Source of the DNA: an uncultured Methylococcaceae bacterium
Lineage (GTDB): Bacteria; Pseudomonadota; Gammaproteobacteria; Methylococcales; Methylomonadaceae
Assembly (NCBI GenBank): GCA_913056195.1
Contig: CAJXMF010000003.1
Coordinates: forward strand, 35,406 to 99,405
Length of the DNA stretch: 64,000 nt
Reading direction: 5' to 3'
Part shown: positions 32,299-43,347 of the stretch, one piece after another
Position numbering within the stretch: the stretch's first letter is position 1
Layout of the letters: every line of letters starts with the position of its first letter
Notes under the pieces: model-generated
Told to the model about the DNA's origin: nothing
What the model saw: the letters and a program-made list of their open reading frames with translations, nothing else
Databases searched by the model: none
Position numbers and translations under genes: made by a program

Positions 32299-34434
32299 AT
32301 GAACGATAAGGTGTTGCACACATTACGCACGGTTTTTGGCTATGATAAATTCCGTGGTCAACAGGCTGAAATTATCGAGCAGGTGATTGCAGGTAATGAT
32401 GCGCTGGTTTTGATGCCGACCGGGGGAGGGAAATCCTTGTGTTTTCAGATTCCGGCCGTGCTGATGGATGGCGTGGCAATTGTGATTTCACCGTTGATTG
32501 CGTTGATGGAAGATCAAGTCAATGCCTTGCATCAGTTGGGTATCCGGGCCGCCTTTTTAAATTCAACCTTGTCACTAGATAACGTTCGGCAGATTGAGAC
32601 GCAGTTCCAGCAAGGGGCGTTGGATTTGCTGTATATGGCTCCTGAACGTTTGAACAACGAGCGTACCTTGGCGTTGTTTTCTCGCGTAAAAATCGCTTTA
32701 TTTGCAATCGATGAGGCGCATTGTGTGTCGCAGTGGGGGCACGATTTTCGTGCCGATTATTTGCAATTGTCGTTGTTGCAGGCGCGCTTTCCTAAGGTGC
32801 CGCGCATTGCCTTGACCGCGACGGCGGATGATAAAACCCGCGCTGAAATTATCAAACGTTTAGGCCTGGAACAGGCCAGGATTTTTATCAGCGGCTTTGA
32901 CCGGCCTAATATCCGCTACCGAATTGTGCAGAAACAACAGGCGCGGCAACAATTATTGCAGTTTATACAGCAAGAACATGCCAGTGATGCAGGTATTGTT
33001 TATTGCTTGTCCCGAAAAAAAGTCGAGGCGACAGCCGCGTGGTTGAATGAACAAGGGATTACCGCCTTGCCCTATCATGCCGGGATGAGCAATGAACTGC
33101 GGCAACGTCATCAGCAACGTTTCATCAAAGAGGAAAGCCTGGTTATCGTGGCGACGATCGCATTTGGCATGGGTATAGACAAACCGAATGTACGTTTTGT
33201 TGCACATCTGGATTTACCTAAAAGTATCGAAGCCTATTATCAGGAAACCGGCCGCGCTGGACGTGATGGCTTACCGGCGAATGCCTGGATGGCCTATGGC
33301 TTGCAGGATGTGATTACCCTGCGTCAAATGATGACGAGTTCGAATGCCAGTGAGGCACATCGGCGGCTGGAATTGCATAAGCTCGATGCCATGCTGGCCT
33401 TGTGTGAAACTATTCACTGCCGCAGACAAGATTTACTGGCTTATTTTGGTGATATGCTGGAGGCACCCTGCGGTAATTGTGATACCTGCCTGGAGCCGGT
33501 TAAGACCTGGGATGGAACGGTGGTGGCACAACAAGCCTTGTCCTGCATTTATCGTACCGGCCAGCGTTTTGGGGCCAGTTATTTGATTGATGTATTGCGC
33601 GGCAAGGATAATGACCGGATACGGCATTTTGGCCATGACAAACAATCAACCTTTGGTATCGGTAAAGACCTGGATGAACAACGCTGGCGTTCGGTGTTCA
33701 GACAATTGGTCGCGCGTGGGCTGATTGAGGTTGACTTTGAAGGATTTGGTGCCTTTAAACTTACCGAGGCGTGTCGGCCTGTATTGCGCGGCGAACAAAC
33801 CTTGATGCTGCGTCGCGATATTCAGTCCAAAAAAGTGCGTTCGGGGGCATCGAAAAAAGTTCAGCCTGATAACCCTTTATGGGAAGCATTACGCACTAAA
33901 CGCCGGGAAATTGCACAGCGCCAGGATGTGCCGCCGTACGTTATTTTTCATGATGCTACCTTAATGGAAATGATGGCGACAAGGCCGCAAACATTGAGTC
34001 AGATGGCACATATTTCGGGTGTTGGCGAGCGTAAACTGGCGCTTTATGGGGATGAATTTATTGACGTGATTCAACAGTTTTCAGGTGTTGAATTCGCGGA
34101 GGAAAAAATCAGCGATACGGTACAGGAAAGCCTGGACTTGTTCCGGCTAGGGTACACGGCAGAACAAATTGCTGAGCAGAGAGAACTTAAAGCGGACACC
34201 ATTTATCGACATTTATCGGTTGCGATTGAGCAGGGACAGATTGTATTGAGCGAGGTGGTATCGTTGCCGGAGTCTGAAATAGACACGCTGCAAGAGGCCA
34301 TATTAGCGCTGCCAGACGATCAAAATAATCGTTTGAAGCCGGTTTATGAACAATTTTCGGGGGCCTATTCATATGGAGTTTTGCATTGTGTCAAGGCGTC
34401 TTTAACACACGAGATTGAGGTGTCTTCGGGTTGA
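32299..34434 (+). CDS. recQ: ATP-dependent DNA helicase RecQ
   Basis: [62 protein letters not shown] and extra C-terminal helical domain. Confidence 0.97.
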   Translation: MNDKVLHTLRTVFGYDKFRGQQAEIIEQVIAGNDALVLMPTGGGKSLCFQIPAVLMDGVAIVISPLIALMEDQVNALHQLGIRAAFLNSTLSLDNVRQIETQFQQGALDLLYMAPERLNNERTLALFSRVKIALFAIDEAHCVSQWGHDFRADYLQLSLLQARFPKVPRIALTATADDKTRAEIIKRLGLEQARIFISGFDRPNIRYRIVQKQQARQQLLQFIQQEHASDAGIVYCLSRKKVEATAAWLNEQGITALPYHAGMSNELRQRHQQRFIKEESLVIVATIAFGMGIDKPNVRFVAHLDLPKSIEAYYQETGRAGRDGLPANAWMAYGLQDVITLRQMMTSSNASEAHRRLELHKLDAMLALCETIHCRRQDLLAYFGDMLEAPCGNCDTCLEPVKTWDGTVVAQQALSCIYRTGQRFGASYLIDVLRGKDNDRIRHFGHDKQSTFGIGKDLDEQRWRSVFRQLVARGLIEVDFEGFGAFKLTEACRPVLRGEQTLMLRRDIQSKKVRSGASKKVQPDNPLWEALRTKRREIAQRQDVPPYVIFHDATLMEMMATRPQTLSQMAHISGVGERKLALYGDEFIDVIQQFSGVEFAEEKISDTVQESLDLFRLGYTAEQIAEQRELKADTIYRHLSVAIEQGQIVLSEVVSLPESEIDTLQEAILALPDDQNNRLKPVYEQFSGAYSYGVLHCVKASLTHEIEVSSG

Positions 34435-34451
34435 ATCAAGGCTTTCCCGGG

Positions 34452-34904
34452 TTAAGCCGGGGCTAAGTCCTGCGTTTGGCTGGAAAAGTGGTAATGATTT
34501 TTCAAGCAGTGTGTCAGCCATTTGTCCAGAAAATAATTAAGTCGCCATTTATAGTGCATGATGGCAATCGATTCGGTGGCTGATTTGTATACGCGCGACA
34601 CCGGGTGACGGGCATGGTCGCTTAAAACTTCGGCCAGTTGGGCGTCAAAATAGATGCGGATGACCACCTCAGGCATCATGAATGTTTCCAGTTCATCACC
34701 GAAACGATGAGAGAGTTTGATGGTGACGGTGTAACGGCTTTTTTCCAGCATTTCAAGATGAATGGCGGGTTTGTTCGCACACACGCCTAACGCTTCAGTA
34801 TTTATCTGTTTGAGTTCGGGAATCAGGCACAGCAGTTTTTGATAATTGGATTCGCAGATTTTTTCCAGGCACCAGGCGGTGTTGACAGGTTGAACATGGC
34901 CCAT
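34452..34904 (-). CDS. DUF1249 family protein
   Basis: CESNYQKLLCLIPEL... HPVSRVYKSATESIAIMHYKWRLNYFLDKWL. Confidence 0.8.
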   Translation of the reverse strand: MGHVQPVNTAWCLEKICESNYQKLLCLIPELKQINTEALGVCANKPAIHLEMLEKSRYTVTIKLSHRFGDELETFMMPEVVIRIYFDAQLAEVLSDHARHPVSRVYKSATESIAIMHYKWRLNYFLDKWLTHCLKNHYHFSSQTQDLAPA

Positions 34905-34907
34905 GAT

Positions 34908-35312
34908 TTAATCTTCCCGGTAGCAGGCGCAGGCACTGTCGGTTTCCCATAAGACAACCTGATCGAGATCGAATCCCTGGTTTTTTAAATGACGATAAAT
35001 CATTTCGCTTAATACTTCTGCTGTCGGGTGTTCATCCAGTAACATAAAACGCTCGTTATTGGCACGCAACGCCGGTACTAAGGGATCATCTTTATGCAGT
35101 AAGAAGTTGTGATCGAGTTGGTTGTCAATATACGATTTAACCTTGGCTTTGATATCTGAGAAATCACAGACCATGGCCTGGTTATTCAGCTGTTCCCGGC
35201 GAATGGATATGGCGGCTTTGACGCTGTGGCCGTGCAGGTTACGGCATTTTCCCGGGTGGTTCATCAAGCGATGTCCATAGCAAAAATAAACCTCCTTGGT
35301 AATGATGTACAT
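34908..35312 (-). CDS. 6-carboxy/6-pyruvoyl-tetrahydropterin synthase family protein (QueD-like)
   Basis: GKCRNLHGHSVKA, VCDFSDIKAKVKSYIDNQLDHNFLL, PTAEVLSEMI. Confidence 0.88.
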   Translation of the reverse strand: MYIITKEVYFCYGHRLMNHPGKCRNLHGHSVKAAISIRREQLNNQAMVCDFSDIKAKVKSYIDNQLDHNFLLHKDDPLVPALRANNERFMLLDEHPTAEVLSEMIYRHLKNQGFDLDQVVLWETDSACACYRED

Positions 35313-35318
35313 GAATAG

Positions 35319-35615
35319 TCAGCCTTTTATGCTTTTGATTGTCGCGGCGATTTCGTATTGGTCAGGCGCTTTTTCTGTGCAGCGCACAACTTCAATCAAT
35401 GCGTTCATCGGGGGCGTGAGTGATTTTTTAGGTTTCACGCAAACATCCATGGCCAGGCCAGGTTCAAACGGTGTGTCGGCGATAAATGATAAGCCGGCAC
35501 CGCTGAGTGAGGTGCAATGACCACGTTTTTCATCGCTGCCGTCAAGGGTTTTGTAGGTAATGTCACAGTCGACATTCATGCGCATATAGTTACGTTTTTC
35601 ATCATAATCCAGCAT
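35319..35615 (-). CDS. PilZ domain protein
   Basis: DEKRNYMRMNVDCDITY...GHCTSLSGAGLSF. Confidence 0.82.
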   Translation of the reverse strand: MLDYDEKRNYMRMNVDCDITYKTLDGSDEKRGHCTSLSGAGLSFIADTPFEPGLAMDVCVKPKKSLTPPMNALIEVVRCTEKAPDQYEIAATIKSIKG

Positions 35616-35740
35616 CGCTATTTCCTCTGAAGTAAAGGGATATCATAACAAAATATTTAGCGTTTAATTTATAGACGTATTCGAAATATTTTTCCAGGTT
35701 TGGGCTTTTTCATTAAGCCTGAGATATACATCACGTAACA

Positions 35741-36946
35741 TCAGATATTCAGTAATAAATGGGCCGGTGCCTCCAGGCATTCTTTAATGGTGACGAGAAA
35801 TTGCACGGCTTCTTTGCCATCAACCAGACGGTGGTCATAAGACAGGGCTAAATACATGATTGGCCGAATGACGATTTCGCCATTTTCAACCACCGGGCGT
35901 TCCCTGATGGCATGCATACCTAAAATGGCACATTGCGGCGGATTAAGGATGGGGGTCGATAGCATGGAACCGAAAATACCGCCATTGGTAATGGTGAAGG
36001 TACCACCGGTTAAATCGTCCACACTGATGGTACCCGCTTTTGCTTTGCCACCAAATTCGGCGATATTTTTTTCAATGCCGGCAAAATCCAGTTGGTCGGC
36101 ATCACGAATGACAGGAACGATGAGTCCACGGGGCGATGAGACCGCGATGCCGATATCGTAATAGCCGTGATAGATAATATCGTTACCATCTATCGAAGCA
36201 TTAATGGCCGGGAAGCGTTTTAAAGCTTCAATTGAGGCTTTGACAAAAAATGACATAAAGCCGAGTTTGACGTCATGTTTTTGTTCAAAACGTTCTTTAT
36301 ATTGCTGACGAAGATTGATGACCGCCTGCATATTCACTTCATTGAAGGTTGTCAGCATAGCGGCATTTTGTTGTGCCTGCAGCAAGCGTTCGGCAATTTT
36401 TGCCCGTAGCCGGGTCATGGGAACGCGTTGTTCCGGCCGTATTGGCGAGGATGTGGCGTAAACCGGGGTTTCTATATCCTGTGTGACGAGGGGTTTATTG
36501 GCTTCTGTTGATTTTTTGGTTTCGGCGTGTGCCTGTTTTTCCAGATAGTCGAGAACGTCTGTTTTTAAAATACGGCCATGTTTTCCTGTGCCCAGAATTT
36601 TATGGGGGTCCAACTGATTTTCCTGGATTAAGCGTCTGACGGCGGGACTTAATGGAATATCGGCATTGGATTCGGCGGCCGTTTCGGTTTGCTCAGGTTC
36701 CGCAATGTCTTGTTCTTCCATGATGGCGATAACGTCACCTGCTGTGACCGTTGTGCCATCCGGTTGGATAATTTCTTTCAGGATACCTGTGACGGGTGCG
36801 GGTACTTCCAGCACCACTTTATCGGTTTCCAGGTCAACCAGGGTTTCATCCTGGGTAACCGCGTCACCGGGATGTTTGTGCCAGGCGACCAGTGTTGCAT
36901 CGGAGACTGATTCAGGTAAGTCCGGGACCAGAATTTCATGTTTCAT
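35741..36946 (-). CDS. sucB: 2-oxoglutarate dehydrogenase E2 (dihydrolipoamide succinyltransferase)
   Basis: Lipoyl domain [13 protein letters not shown]-term [19 protein letters not shown]. Confidence 0.96.
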   Translation of the reverse strand: MKHEILVPDLPESVSDATLVAWHKHPGDAVTQDETLVDLETDKVVLEVPAPVTGILKEIIQPDGTTVTAGDVIAIMEEQDIAEPEQTETAAESNADIPLSPAVRRLIQENQLDPHKILGTGKHGRILKTDVLDYLEKQAHAETKKSTEANKPLVTQDIETPVYATSSPIRPEQRVPMTRLRAKIAERLLQAQQNAAMLTTFNEVNMQAVINLRQQYKERFEQKHDVKLGFMSFFVKASIEALKRFPAINASIDGNDIIYHGYYDIGIAVSSPRGLIVPVIRDADQLDFAGIEKNIAEFGGKAKAGTISVDDLTGGTFTITNGGIFGSMLSTPILNPPQCAILGMHAIRERPVVENGEIVIRPIMYLALSYDHRLVDGKEAVQFLVTIKECLEAPAHLLLNI

Positions 36947-39767
36947 GTTTATTTCCTGTCAGGTTTCCATAGAGGGCGGATTGAACGACGGCGCGTTGTT
37001 CTTGAATATGTGTTTTGAAGCTGCCAACTGCGGGTGCCGCCGAAGCCGGACGCCCAACATACTCAATATTGGCATTGGCATCAAGATTGTTGTAAAAATT
37101 ATGTTTGCTTTGATACCAGGCCCCTTGGTTTTTGGGTTCTTCCTGGCACCAGACATATTCCTTGATATGGGGATAGTGCTGAATGATGCGGCGAAACGCC
37201 TGTGCCGGGAAGGGGTATAATTGCTCGATCCGAATGATGGCGATGTGATTCAGTTTGTCGCGGCGACGCGCTTCGAGCACATCATAATAAACCTTACCCG
37301 AGCACATGATCAAACGCGTGATGCGGGCTTTATCCAGATCGTCTATTTCGTCAATGACGGTCTGGAACTGTCCTTGACTCAATTCTTCCAAGGTGGATAC
37401 AGCCAGTTTATGTCGCAGTAGACTTTTAGGACTCATTACAATCAGGGGCTTACGGTATTGTCGGATTAACTGTCTGCGCAGCAGGTGAAAAATCTGCGCG
37501 GGCGTGGTGGGGTAACACACCTGAATATTCGCATCGGCACACAGTTGTAAATAACGTTCCAGTCGTGCCGAGGAGTGTTCAGGGCCTTGACCTTCGCAGC
37601 CATGCGGCAGCAACATGACCAGGCCGCTTAAACGTCCCCATTTTGATTCACCCGAGCTGATGAATTGATCAATAACAACCTGGGCGCCATTGGCGAAATC
37701 ACCAAATTGCGCTTCCCAGATGATCAGCTTGTTCGGTTCGGTGGAGCTGTAGCCATATTCAAAGCCTAAAACCCCTTCTTCCGACAGTAACGAATCGAAT
37801 ATTTGCGGGCGCGCCTGATTTTCAGCCAGATGTTTTAAAGGGATATAAGGTTCGCCGTTGATTTGATTATAAAGTATGGCATGACGATGGAAAAAGGTGC
37901 CTCGGCCGACATCCTGGCCGGTTAAGCGGATTTCGTAATTTTCCAGCAATAAGGTGGCATACGCCATGGTTTCGGCAAACCCCCAATCCAGTGGCAAGGC
38001 ACCAGCCGCCATTTTATTCCGGCTTTCCATGATTTTGGCGACGCGCGGATGTAGCTCAAAGCCAGACGGCAGGCGTTGCAGCCTGTCATTACAAAAACGA
38101 ATCCGCTCCAGGGCAACACGGGTATCGGCCGGTTCTTCCCAGCTTTTATGGAGAAAAACATCCCATTGGCGTGAATAAGAATAACTGGTGTTATCAAGAA
38201 TCGGGCGGGAGACGACCTGGTCCTGGTCTAGTTTATGCTGATAATTTGTCTCCATGGCTTTGGCGTCGTCGGCGCTGATGAGTTGATCCTGCATGAGTTT
38301 GTCAGCATAGATTTGCCGCGTTGTCCGATGATTATGGATGATTTTATACATGATTGGCTGAGTGACAGCAGGTTCATCCGCTTCATTATGGCCCCGGCGA
38401 CGGTAACAAATCAGGTCAATCACGACATCTTCATGGAAGCGCATGCGGTATTCGAGTGCTAATCGGGTGACAAAAATAACCGCTTCAGGGTCATCACCAT
38501 TGACATGGAATACCGGCGTCTGAATCATATTGGCCACATCGGTGCAGTACAAGGTGGAGCGCGCATCGAATGGATTGCTGGTTGTGAAGCCGATTTGGTT
38601 GTTTATAACGATATGGACGGTGCCGCCGGTCGAAAAGGCACGGGTTTCCGACATATTCAAGGTTTCCATAACCACACCCTGGCCCGCAAAAGAAGCGTCA
38701 CCATGAATCAAAACCGGGATGACGGTATCAACACTGCCTTTTCCGCGTCGATCCTGTCGTGCCTTGACTGAGCCCTCTACCACTGGATTGATGATTTCAA
38801 GATGGGATGGGTTGAAGGCCAGGGTGACATGCAGCGGACCACTGGAGGTCTCGACATTGGATGAAAAACCCATGTGATACTTGACGTCTCCCGTCAAGGC
38901 GCCGGGTGAGGACACATGGGTGCCTTCAAATTCACCAAACAAGGCTGCCGGGCTTTTACCGAGTATATTGACCAGAACATTGAGACGGCCACGATGCGCC
39001 ATGCCAATAACCAGCTCTTTGGCTTGCCTGGTGCCGGCGAGTTGAATCAGTTCATCCAGGATTGGAATTAATGATTCACCGCCTTCTAATGAAAAGCGTT
39101 TTTGGCCGACATATTTGGTATGCAGGTGTTTTTCGATGGCTTCTGCAGCGGTGAGTAAATGCAACAGCCAGCGTTTTTGTCCGGGGTCGGTCAATCCCGG
39201 ACGCGAGCTTTCCAGTTTGGTTTGAATCCAACGTTTGGCATCGGTATCGACAATATGCATATATTCCGTGCCGATACTGCCACAATAAATATCCTTCAGG
39301 GTGGTGATGATTTTCCGCAGCGGCATGCGATCCTTGCCATATAAATTACCGGTATGGAACAGCGTATCCATATCCGGCTCTGCCAGGCCGTAATAAGCCG
39401 GTTCAAGATCGGGCGGGATGTGAATATCTTTACCCAGTGGATTGTTGTCTGCAATCTGGTGGCCTTTCATGCGGTACTGATTAATCAGGCGGGCGACGGC
39501 GGATTGTTTTTTGACGCTTTCTTCCGTAAAGCCCTGTAATTTAGCTAAACGCCCGGGAGAACTGACGGCAAGTTGTGCAAACCGTTCTACAATCGGGCTG
39601 TGCGGGATGTCGTGCTGATTCAGTTGACGAATTTCGCTGAACTTTTTTTGCCAACTTTCAGGGACAGAATCAGGGTTTTCCAGATATTGTTCATATAAGT
39701 CTTCGACAAAGCTGGCGTTATTACCATACAAAGCCGAAGTGTCGTAAAACATTTTGACAAGACTCAT
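36936..39767 (-). CDS. sucA: 2-oxoglutarate dehydrogenase E1
   Basis: [59 protein letters not shown]; start taken at [11 protein letters not shown]. Confidence 0.97.
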   Translation of the reverse strand: MSLVKMFYDTSALYGNNASFVEDLYEQYLENPDSVPESWQKKFSEIRQLNQHDIPHSPIVERFAQLAVSSPGRLAKLQGFTEESVKKQSAVARLINQYRMKGHQIADNNPLGKDIHIPPDLEPAYYGLAEPDMDTLFHTGNLYGKDRMPLRKIITTLKDIYCGSIGTEYMHIVDTDAKRWIQTKLESSRPGLTDPGQKRWLLHLLTAAEAIEKHLHTKYVGQKRFSLEGGESLIPILDELIQLAGTRQAKELVIGMAHRGRLNVLVNILGKSPAALFGEFEGTHVSSPGALTGDVKYHMGFSSNVETSSGPLHVTLAFNPSHLEIINPVVEGSVKARQDRRGKGSVDTVIPVLIHGDASFAGQGVVMETLNMSETRAFSTGGTVHIVINNQIGFTTSNPFDARSTLYCTDVANMIQTPVFHVNGDDPEAVIFVTRLALEYRMRFHEDVVIDLICYRRRGHNEADEPAVTQPIMYKIIHNHRTTRQIYADKLMQDQLISADDAKAMETNYQHKLDQDQVVSRPILDNTSYSYSRQWDVFLHKSWEEPADTRVALERIRFCNDRLQRLPSGFELHPRVAKIMESRNKMAAGALPLDWGFAETMAYATLLLENYEIRLTGQDVGRGTFFHRHAILYNQINGEPYIPLKHLAENQARPQIFDSLLSEEGVLGFEYGYSSTEPNKLIIWEAQFGDFANGAQVVIDQFISSGESKWGRLSGLVMLLPHGCEGQGPEHSSARLERYLQLCADANIQVCYPTTPAQIFHLLRRQLIRQYRKPLIVMSPKSLLRHKLAVSTLEELSQGQFQTVIDEIDDLDKARITRLIMCSGKVYYDVLEARRRDKLNHIAIIRIEQLYPFPAQAFRRIIQHYPHIKEYVWCQEEPKNQGAWYQSKHNFYNNLDANANIEYVGRPASAAPAVGSFKTHIQEQRAVVQSALYGNLTGNKHET

Positions 39768-39885
39768 GCAAAATTCCCGTTTTAGCAAGTGATGCTTAAT
39801 GATAGGCTGTAAGTGGTATATTACCAAGTCAAAATGACACCCGCGATTCAAATCGCATCTTTGAAGCCTAAGCTAGACCAGCATC

Positions 39886-40620
39886 ATGACTGAAAAAAGA
39901 ATAGTTATCAAAATCAACCGGAAACAAATGCAGGATACAGTATCGTCTGTCGATCCCGAGGTGATTACAGAGTGGAATATTCCACGGCTTATTATGTTTT
40001 TTTTAGGACTTGCGTTAATTATTGGAATGGTATTTTTTGGGCTGACTAATCAATCCGCAGAAGAAGCCCATAACAGGCCGGTGCAAAATGTGCCAAGTCA
40101 TCATGACGTAAGAAATAAGCATGCTGAAGTTAATAATGTAATGACTTCAGCCGTAGTTAAGAAAAAGATCGGCACATTCCCTGTTAAACCCAAAGAAACT
40201 GTGGTTTCTGAAGTGCCAGATAACCACATTAAAAAAGATACGGATCGTGTTACAGAGAAAAATAAAAACCCGGTTAAAATCAATATAGTTGATAAAAGAA
40301 TAAGTCGGGCTGCTATTGCCTATTCATTAAAACAAAAGGAGCCCGAAGACATTGTAACAAGGCCGATTAAGACGGATAAAGCTAAGGCAGTCGGTGTTTA
40401 TTTTTTTACTGAAATCAATAACATGAAAGGCGATATTTTATTTCATAAATGGTATCTGAATAATAAAAAAGTATTTAGCAGAAGACTTAATATACTAGGC
40501 AATCATTGGAGAGCTTCAACCAGTAAATTGATAACTTATTCACAAAAAGGCGAATGGCATGTCACGTTAGTTAATCAAAATCAGCAGGTTTTAGCTGAAA
40601 TAAGATTTTATGTTATTTGA
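39886..40620 (+). CDS. DUF2914 domain membrane protein
   Basis: Single TM near N-terminus; VGVYFFTEINNMKGDILFHKWYLNNKKVFSRRLNI...GEWHVTLVNQNQQVLAEIRF. Confidence 0.75.
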   Translation: MTEKRIVIKINRKQMQDTVSSVDPEVITEWNIPRLIMFFLGLALIIGMVFFGLTNQSAEEAHNRPVQNVPSHHDVRNKHAEVNNVMTSAVVKKKIGTFPVKPKETVVSEVPDNHIKKDTDRVTEKNKNPVKINIVDKRISRAAIAYSLKQKEPEDIVTRPIKTDKAKAVGVYFFTEINNMKGDILFHKWYLNNKKVFSRRLNILGNHWRASTSKLITYSQKGEWHVTLVNQNQQVLAEIRFYVI

Positions 40621-40693
40621 TTAATGCTTTTGTTTTTATAAGAATATATATATAATATCCAGATTGATTTTTATTCATAACCAAGAGGATATT

Positions 40694-41026
40694 ATGACCG
40701 AATTGAGTAATCTTTCTGAAGTGGAATTGCAAGCTATGATTCAAAATGCTGAAAATGCATTAAGGGAAAAACAGGAACGTAAAAAGAAAGAGGTCATGGC
40801 TCAAATCAAGGCATTAGCCGATTCTGTCGGTATTAATGTCGTTATTCAGGATGGTGTCAAACAATCTTCTCGGAAAGGCGTTAAGGTTCCACCGAAATAT
40901 CGGAATCCGTCTAATCCCGAACAAACCTGGACTGGCCGCGGCATGTCTCCTAAATGGATGCAAGAACTGATGGCAGCAGGGCATGATAAATCTGAATTTG
41001 AAATTCAGCAAAACACTCTGGCGTAA
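40694..41026 (+). CDS. H-NS family nucleoid-associated protein
   Basis: Coiled-coil N-term and PPKYRNPSNPEQTWTGRGMSPKWMQEL DNA-binding motif. Confidence 0.92.
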   Translation: MTELSNLSEVELQAMIQNAENALREKQERKKKEVMAQIKALADSVGINVVIQDGVKQSSRKGVKVPPKYRNPSNPEQTWTGRGMSPKWMQELMAAGHDKSEFEIQQNTLA

Positions 41027-41151
41027 TGCTAAAACGACTTAAATCTTATCTGCAGGTGCGTAAATATTCAGAGTCTCCTGCTTTTGACGCCCTCATCTCA
41101 GTCTTCTCACAAGGGTAGAAGGCGATATTGAAAGGGGGCGGTGTTTACGTA

Positions 41152-41185
41152 TGAACGGCTTACTGTTGTGATGGTAAGCCGTTCA
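41152..41185. repeat. 12-bp perfect inverted repeat hairpin
   Basis: TGAACGGCTTAC-tgttgtgatg-GTAAGCCGTTCA; no T-tract. Confidence 0.6.
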
Positions 41186-41236
41186 AATTCCATCAAAAAC
41201 TTGTCTTACCTCTAATCACGTTGCTTCCAGGATAAA

Positions 41237-41406
41237 GAACTGGCGTAACTACTCAGCGAGTTTGGGACTGAAGGCATAGGCTATTGATTTATAAGGACGC
41301 GTAAATACGTCCCTGTAAGCTCTGCTGCAACGTCCTGTTGCAGAAGCCTGATAAATCAACAGCCTATGCCCACAGAAGAATTTACGCTGAGTAGTTACGA
41401 ACTGGC
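41237..41406. mobile_element. 154-bp MITE, copy 2 (41245..41398), with 8-bp target duplication GAACTGGC
   Basis: Same TIRs as copy at 29085; GAACTGGC at 41237-41244 and 41399-41406. Confidence 0.92.
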
Positions 41407-41444
41407 TTGATATTCCAATCGATTGTTTCGTTCTGTGTGTAACA

Positions 41445-42326
41445 TCAGTCAATATAACGTTTATTCAAGTCGTCGTAGGCATCAATCCGGCGGTCACGAA
41501 AAAAGGGCCAGATGTTACGGACATCCTGGCTGCGCGTTAAATCCAAATCCTGTATCAGGATTGTATCGTCCTCATCGTTAGCGCGCTGTAGAATTTCGCC
41601 TTGCGGGCCAGCAATAAAGCTGTTGCCCCAGAATTGAATGCCGTCGTTTTTATCGGAGGCATGCTCAAATCCAATTCGGTTACAACTGATAATCGGCAAA
41701 CCATTGGCAATGGCATGACTGCGCTGAATCGTTATCCAGGCATCGAGTTGGCGTTGCTTTTCGGCGGCTGTGTCGGCAGGCTCCCAGCCGATTGCAGTCG
41801 GGAATATCAACACATCCGCACCCGCCAGGCTCATTAAGCGAGCCGCCTCTGGATACCACTGGTCCCAGCAGATTAATACGCCCAGTGTACCAATCGAGGT
41901 TTTAATCGGTGTAAAGCCCATATCACCCGGAGTGAAATAAAATTTTTCATAATAACCCGGGTCATCCGGAATATGCATTTTGCGATAACGGCCTGCAATG
42001 GCACCATTTTTATCCAATACGACACAGGTGTTGTGATAAAGACCGGGCGCGCGTTTCTCGAACAGGGTTGAGACAATCACCATGCTATTGTCTTTGGCGA
42101 CCCGGCTTAATAAGTCCGTGGTCGGGCCGGGAATGGTTTCGGCTTGTGCAAAAACGGCGGTATCTTCGCTTTGGCAGAAATACGGACCACAATGCAGTTC
42201 AGGCAGGACGGCCAGGTCAACATGCTGTTCTGCAGCGTGTTCTATTTGCCGGATGGAGCTGGCTAGATTCTCTTGTTTGGGTAACGCGCAGGATTGTTGT
42301 ATGGCACAAACTTTTAGGTGGCTCAT
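41445..42326 (-). CDS. aguB: N-carbamoylputrescine amidase
   Basis: Nitrilase fold: VLPELHCGPYF, YRKMHIPDDPGYYEKFYFTPGD, GVLICWDQWYPEAARL; overlaps aguA. Confidence 0.93.
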   Translation of the reverse strand: MSHLKVCAIQQSCALPKQENLASSIRQIEHAAEQHVDLAVLPELHCGPYFCQSEDTAVFAQAETIPGPTTDLLSRVAKDNSMVIVSTLFEKRAPGLYHNTCVVLDKNGAIAGRYRKMHIPDDPGYYEKFYFTPGDMGFTPIKTSIGTLGVLICWDQWYPEAARLMSLAGADVLIFPTAIGWEPADTAAEKQRQLDAWITIQRSHAIANGLPIISCNRIGFEHASDKNDGIQFWGNSFIAGPQGEILQRANDEDDTILIQDLDLTRSQDVRNIWPFFRDRRIDAYDDLNKRYID

Positions 42327-43345
42327 AACGTGAGTTCCAGGCTGGATGGAAATTGCATGGTCATGCAATGCAGGCTTCCATATTGGTGAACAAGGGGGCG
42401 GCTGGGGACAGGAATGATGTCCCGTTCCGGAAAACATTGGGCGATGCGGCCCAGTGCAATTTCATCGTTGTGATCACCGTAGACCGGCATCAGAACGGCA
42501 TGATTGATAATCAAAAAGTTGGCGTAGTTCGCCGGCAAGCGTTGGTTCTCGTCATCGACAATGGGGGCGGGTAAAGGGAGTGCGACCAATTGGTAAGGTT
42601 TGCCGCTGGCTGTGGTGAAGGTTTCCAGTTGTTGGCGCAGGTTCTGCAATCCTGTGTAGTGCGGATCATCAGGATTTTCAGAGGCGCTGTAGGCGATGAT
42701 TTCAGGGCTGCAAAAGCGCGCGAGAGTGTCGATGTGGGCATCGGTGTCGTCGCCGGCCAGCTTGTTTTGTTGTAGCCACAGGATTTTTTCACAGCCGAAA
42801 TGGTTTTCCAGGGTACGGCTGATGGCAAAACGGTTGTAACCCGGGTTGCGGTTGGGGTTGAGCAAGCAGTTTTCGGTGGTCATCAGGGTAGCGATACCAT
42901 CGGATTCAATGCTGCCACCTTCCAGCACAAAATCGATATGTTGACAGGGCAGGTCTGAAAAAATCGGATGTTGCAGCAATTGCTGATTTAATTGATTGTC
43001 TGCGGTGTGAGGGTATTTATTGCCCCAGCCATTGAATCTAAAATTCAGTAACCGCGCCTGCCGGTCTTCTTCGACAGTCAAAAAGGTCGTGTCCCGCAGC
43101 CATATATCATCATAATTGGCCTGGATGAAATAGGTTTGTGTCGATGTTTTTAACCGCTGTTCGATATGCTGTTGATGCACGGCATCGCGACACAGAATAA
43201 TCAAAGGCTGATAATGACTGATCGTATGGGCGATGACACAATAACTGTCTTCAACCTCGGCCAGATTGTTAAAGTCGCCATCACGATGTGGCCAGGCAAT
43301 CATGACGGCAGACTGGGGTTCCCATTCGGCTGGAAAACGGCGCAT
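42323..43345 (-). CDS. aguA: Agmatine deiminase
   Basis: PAEWEPQSAVMIAWPH, WLRDTTFL, FVLEGGSIESDG, TDAHIDTLARF, GSLHCMTMQFP. Confidence 0.93.
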   Translation of the reverse strand: MRRFPAEWEPQSAVMIAWPHRDGDFNNLAEVEDSYCVIAHTISHYQPLIILCRDAVHQQHIEQRLKTSTQTYFIQANYDDIWLRDTTFLTVEEDRQARLLNFRFNGWGNKYPHTADNQLNQQLLQHPIFSDLPCQHIDFVLEGGSIESDGIATLMTTENCLLNPNRNPGYNRFAISRTLENHFGCEKILWLQQNKLAGDDTDAHIDTLARFCSPEIIAYSASENPDDPHYTGLQNLRQQLETFTTASGKPYQLVALPLPAPIVDDENQRLPANYANFLIINHAVLMPVYGDHNDEIALGRIAQCFPERDIIPVPSRPLVHQYGSLHCMTMQFPSSLELTL

Positions 43346-43347
43346 GA

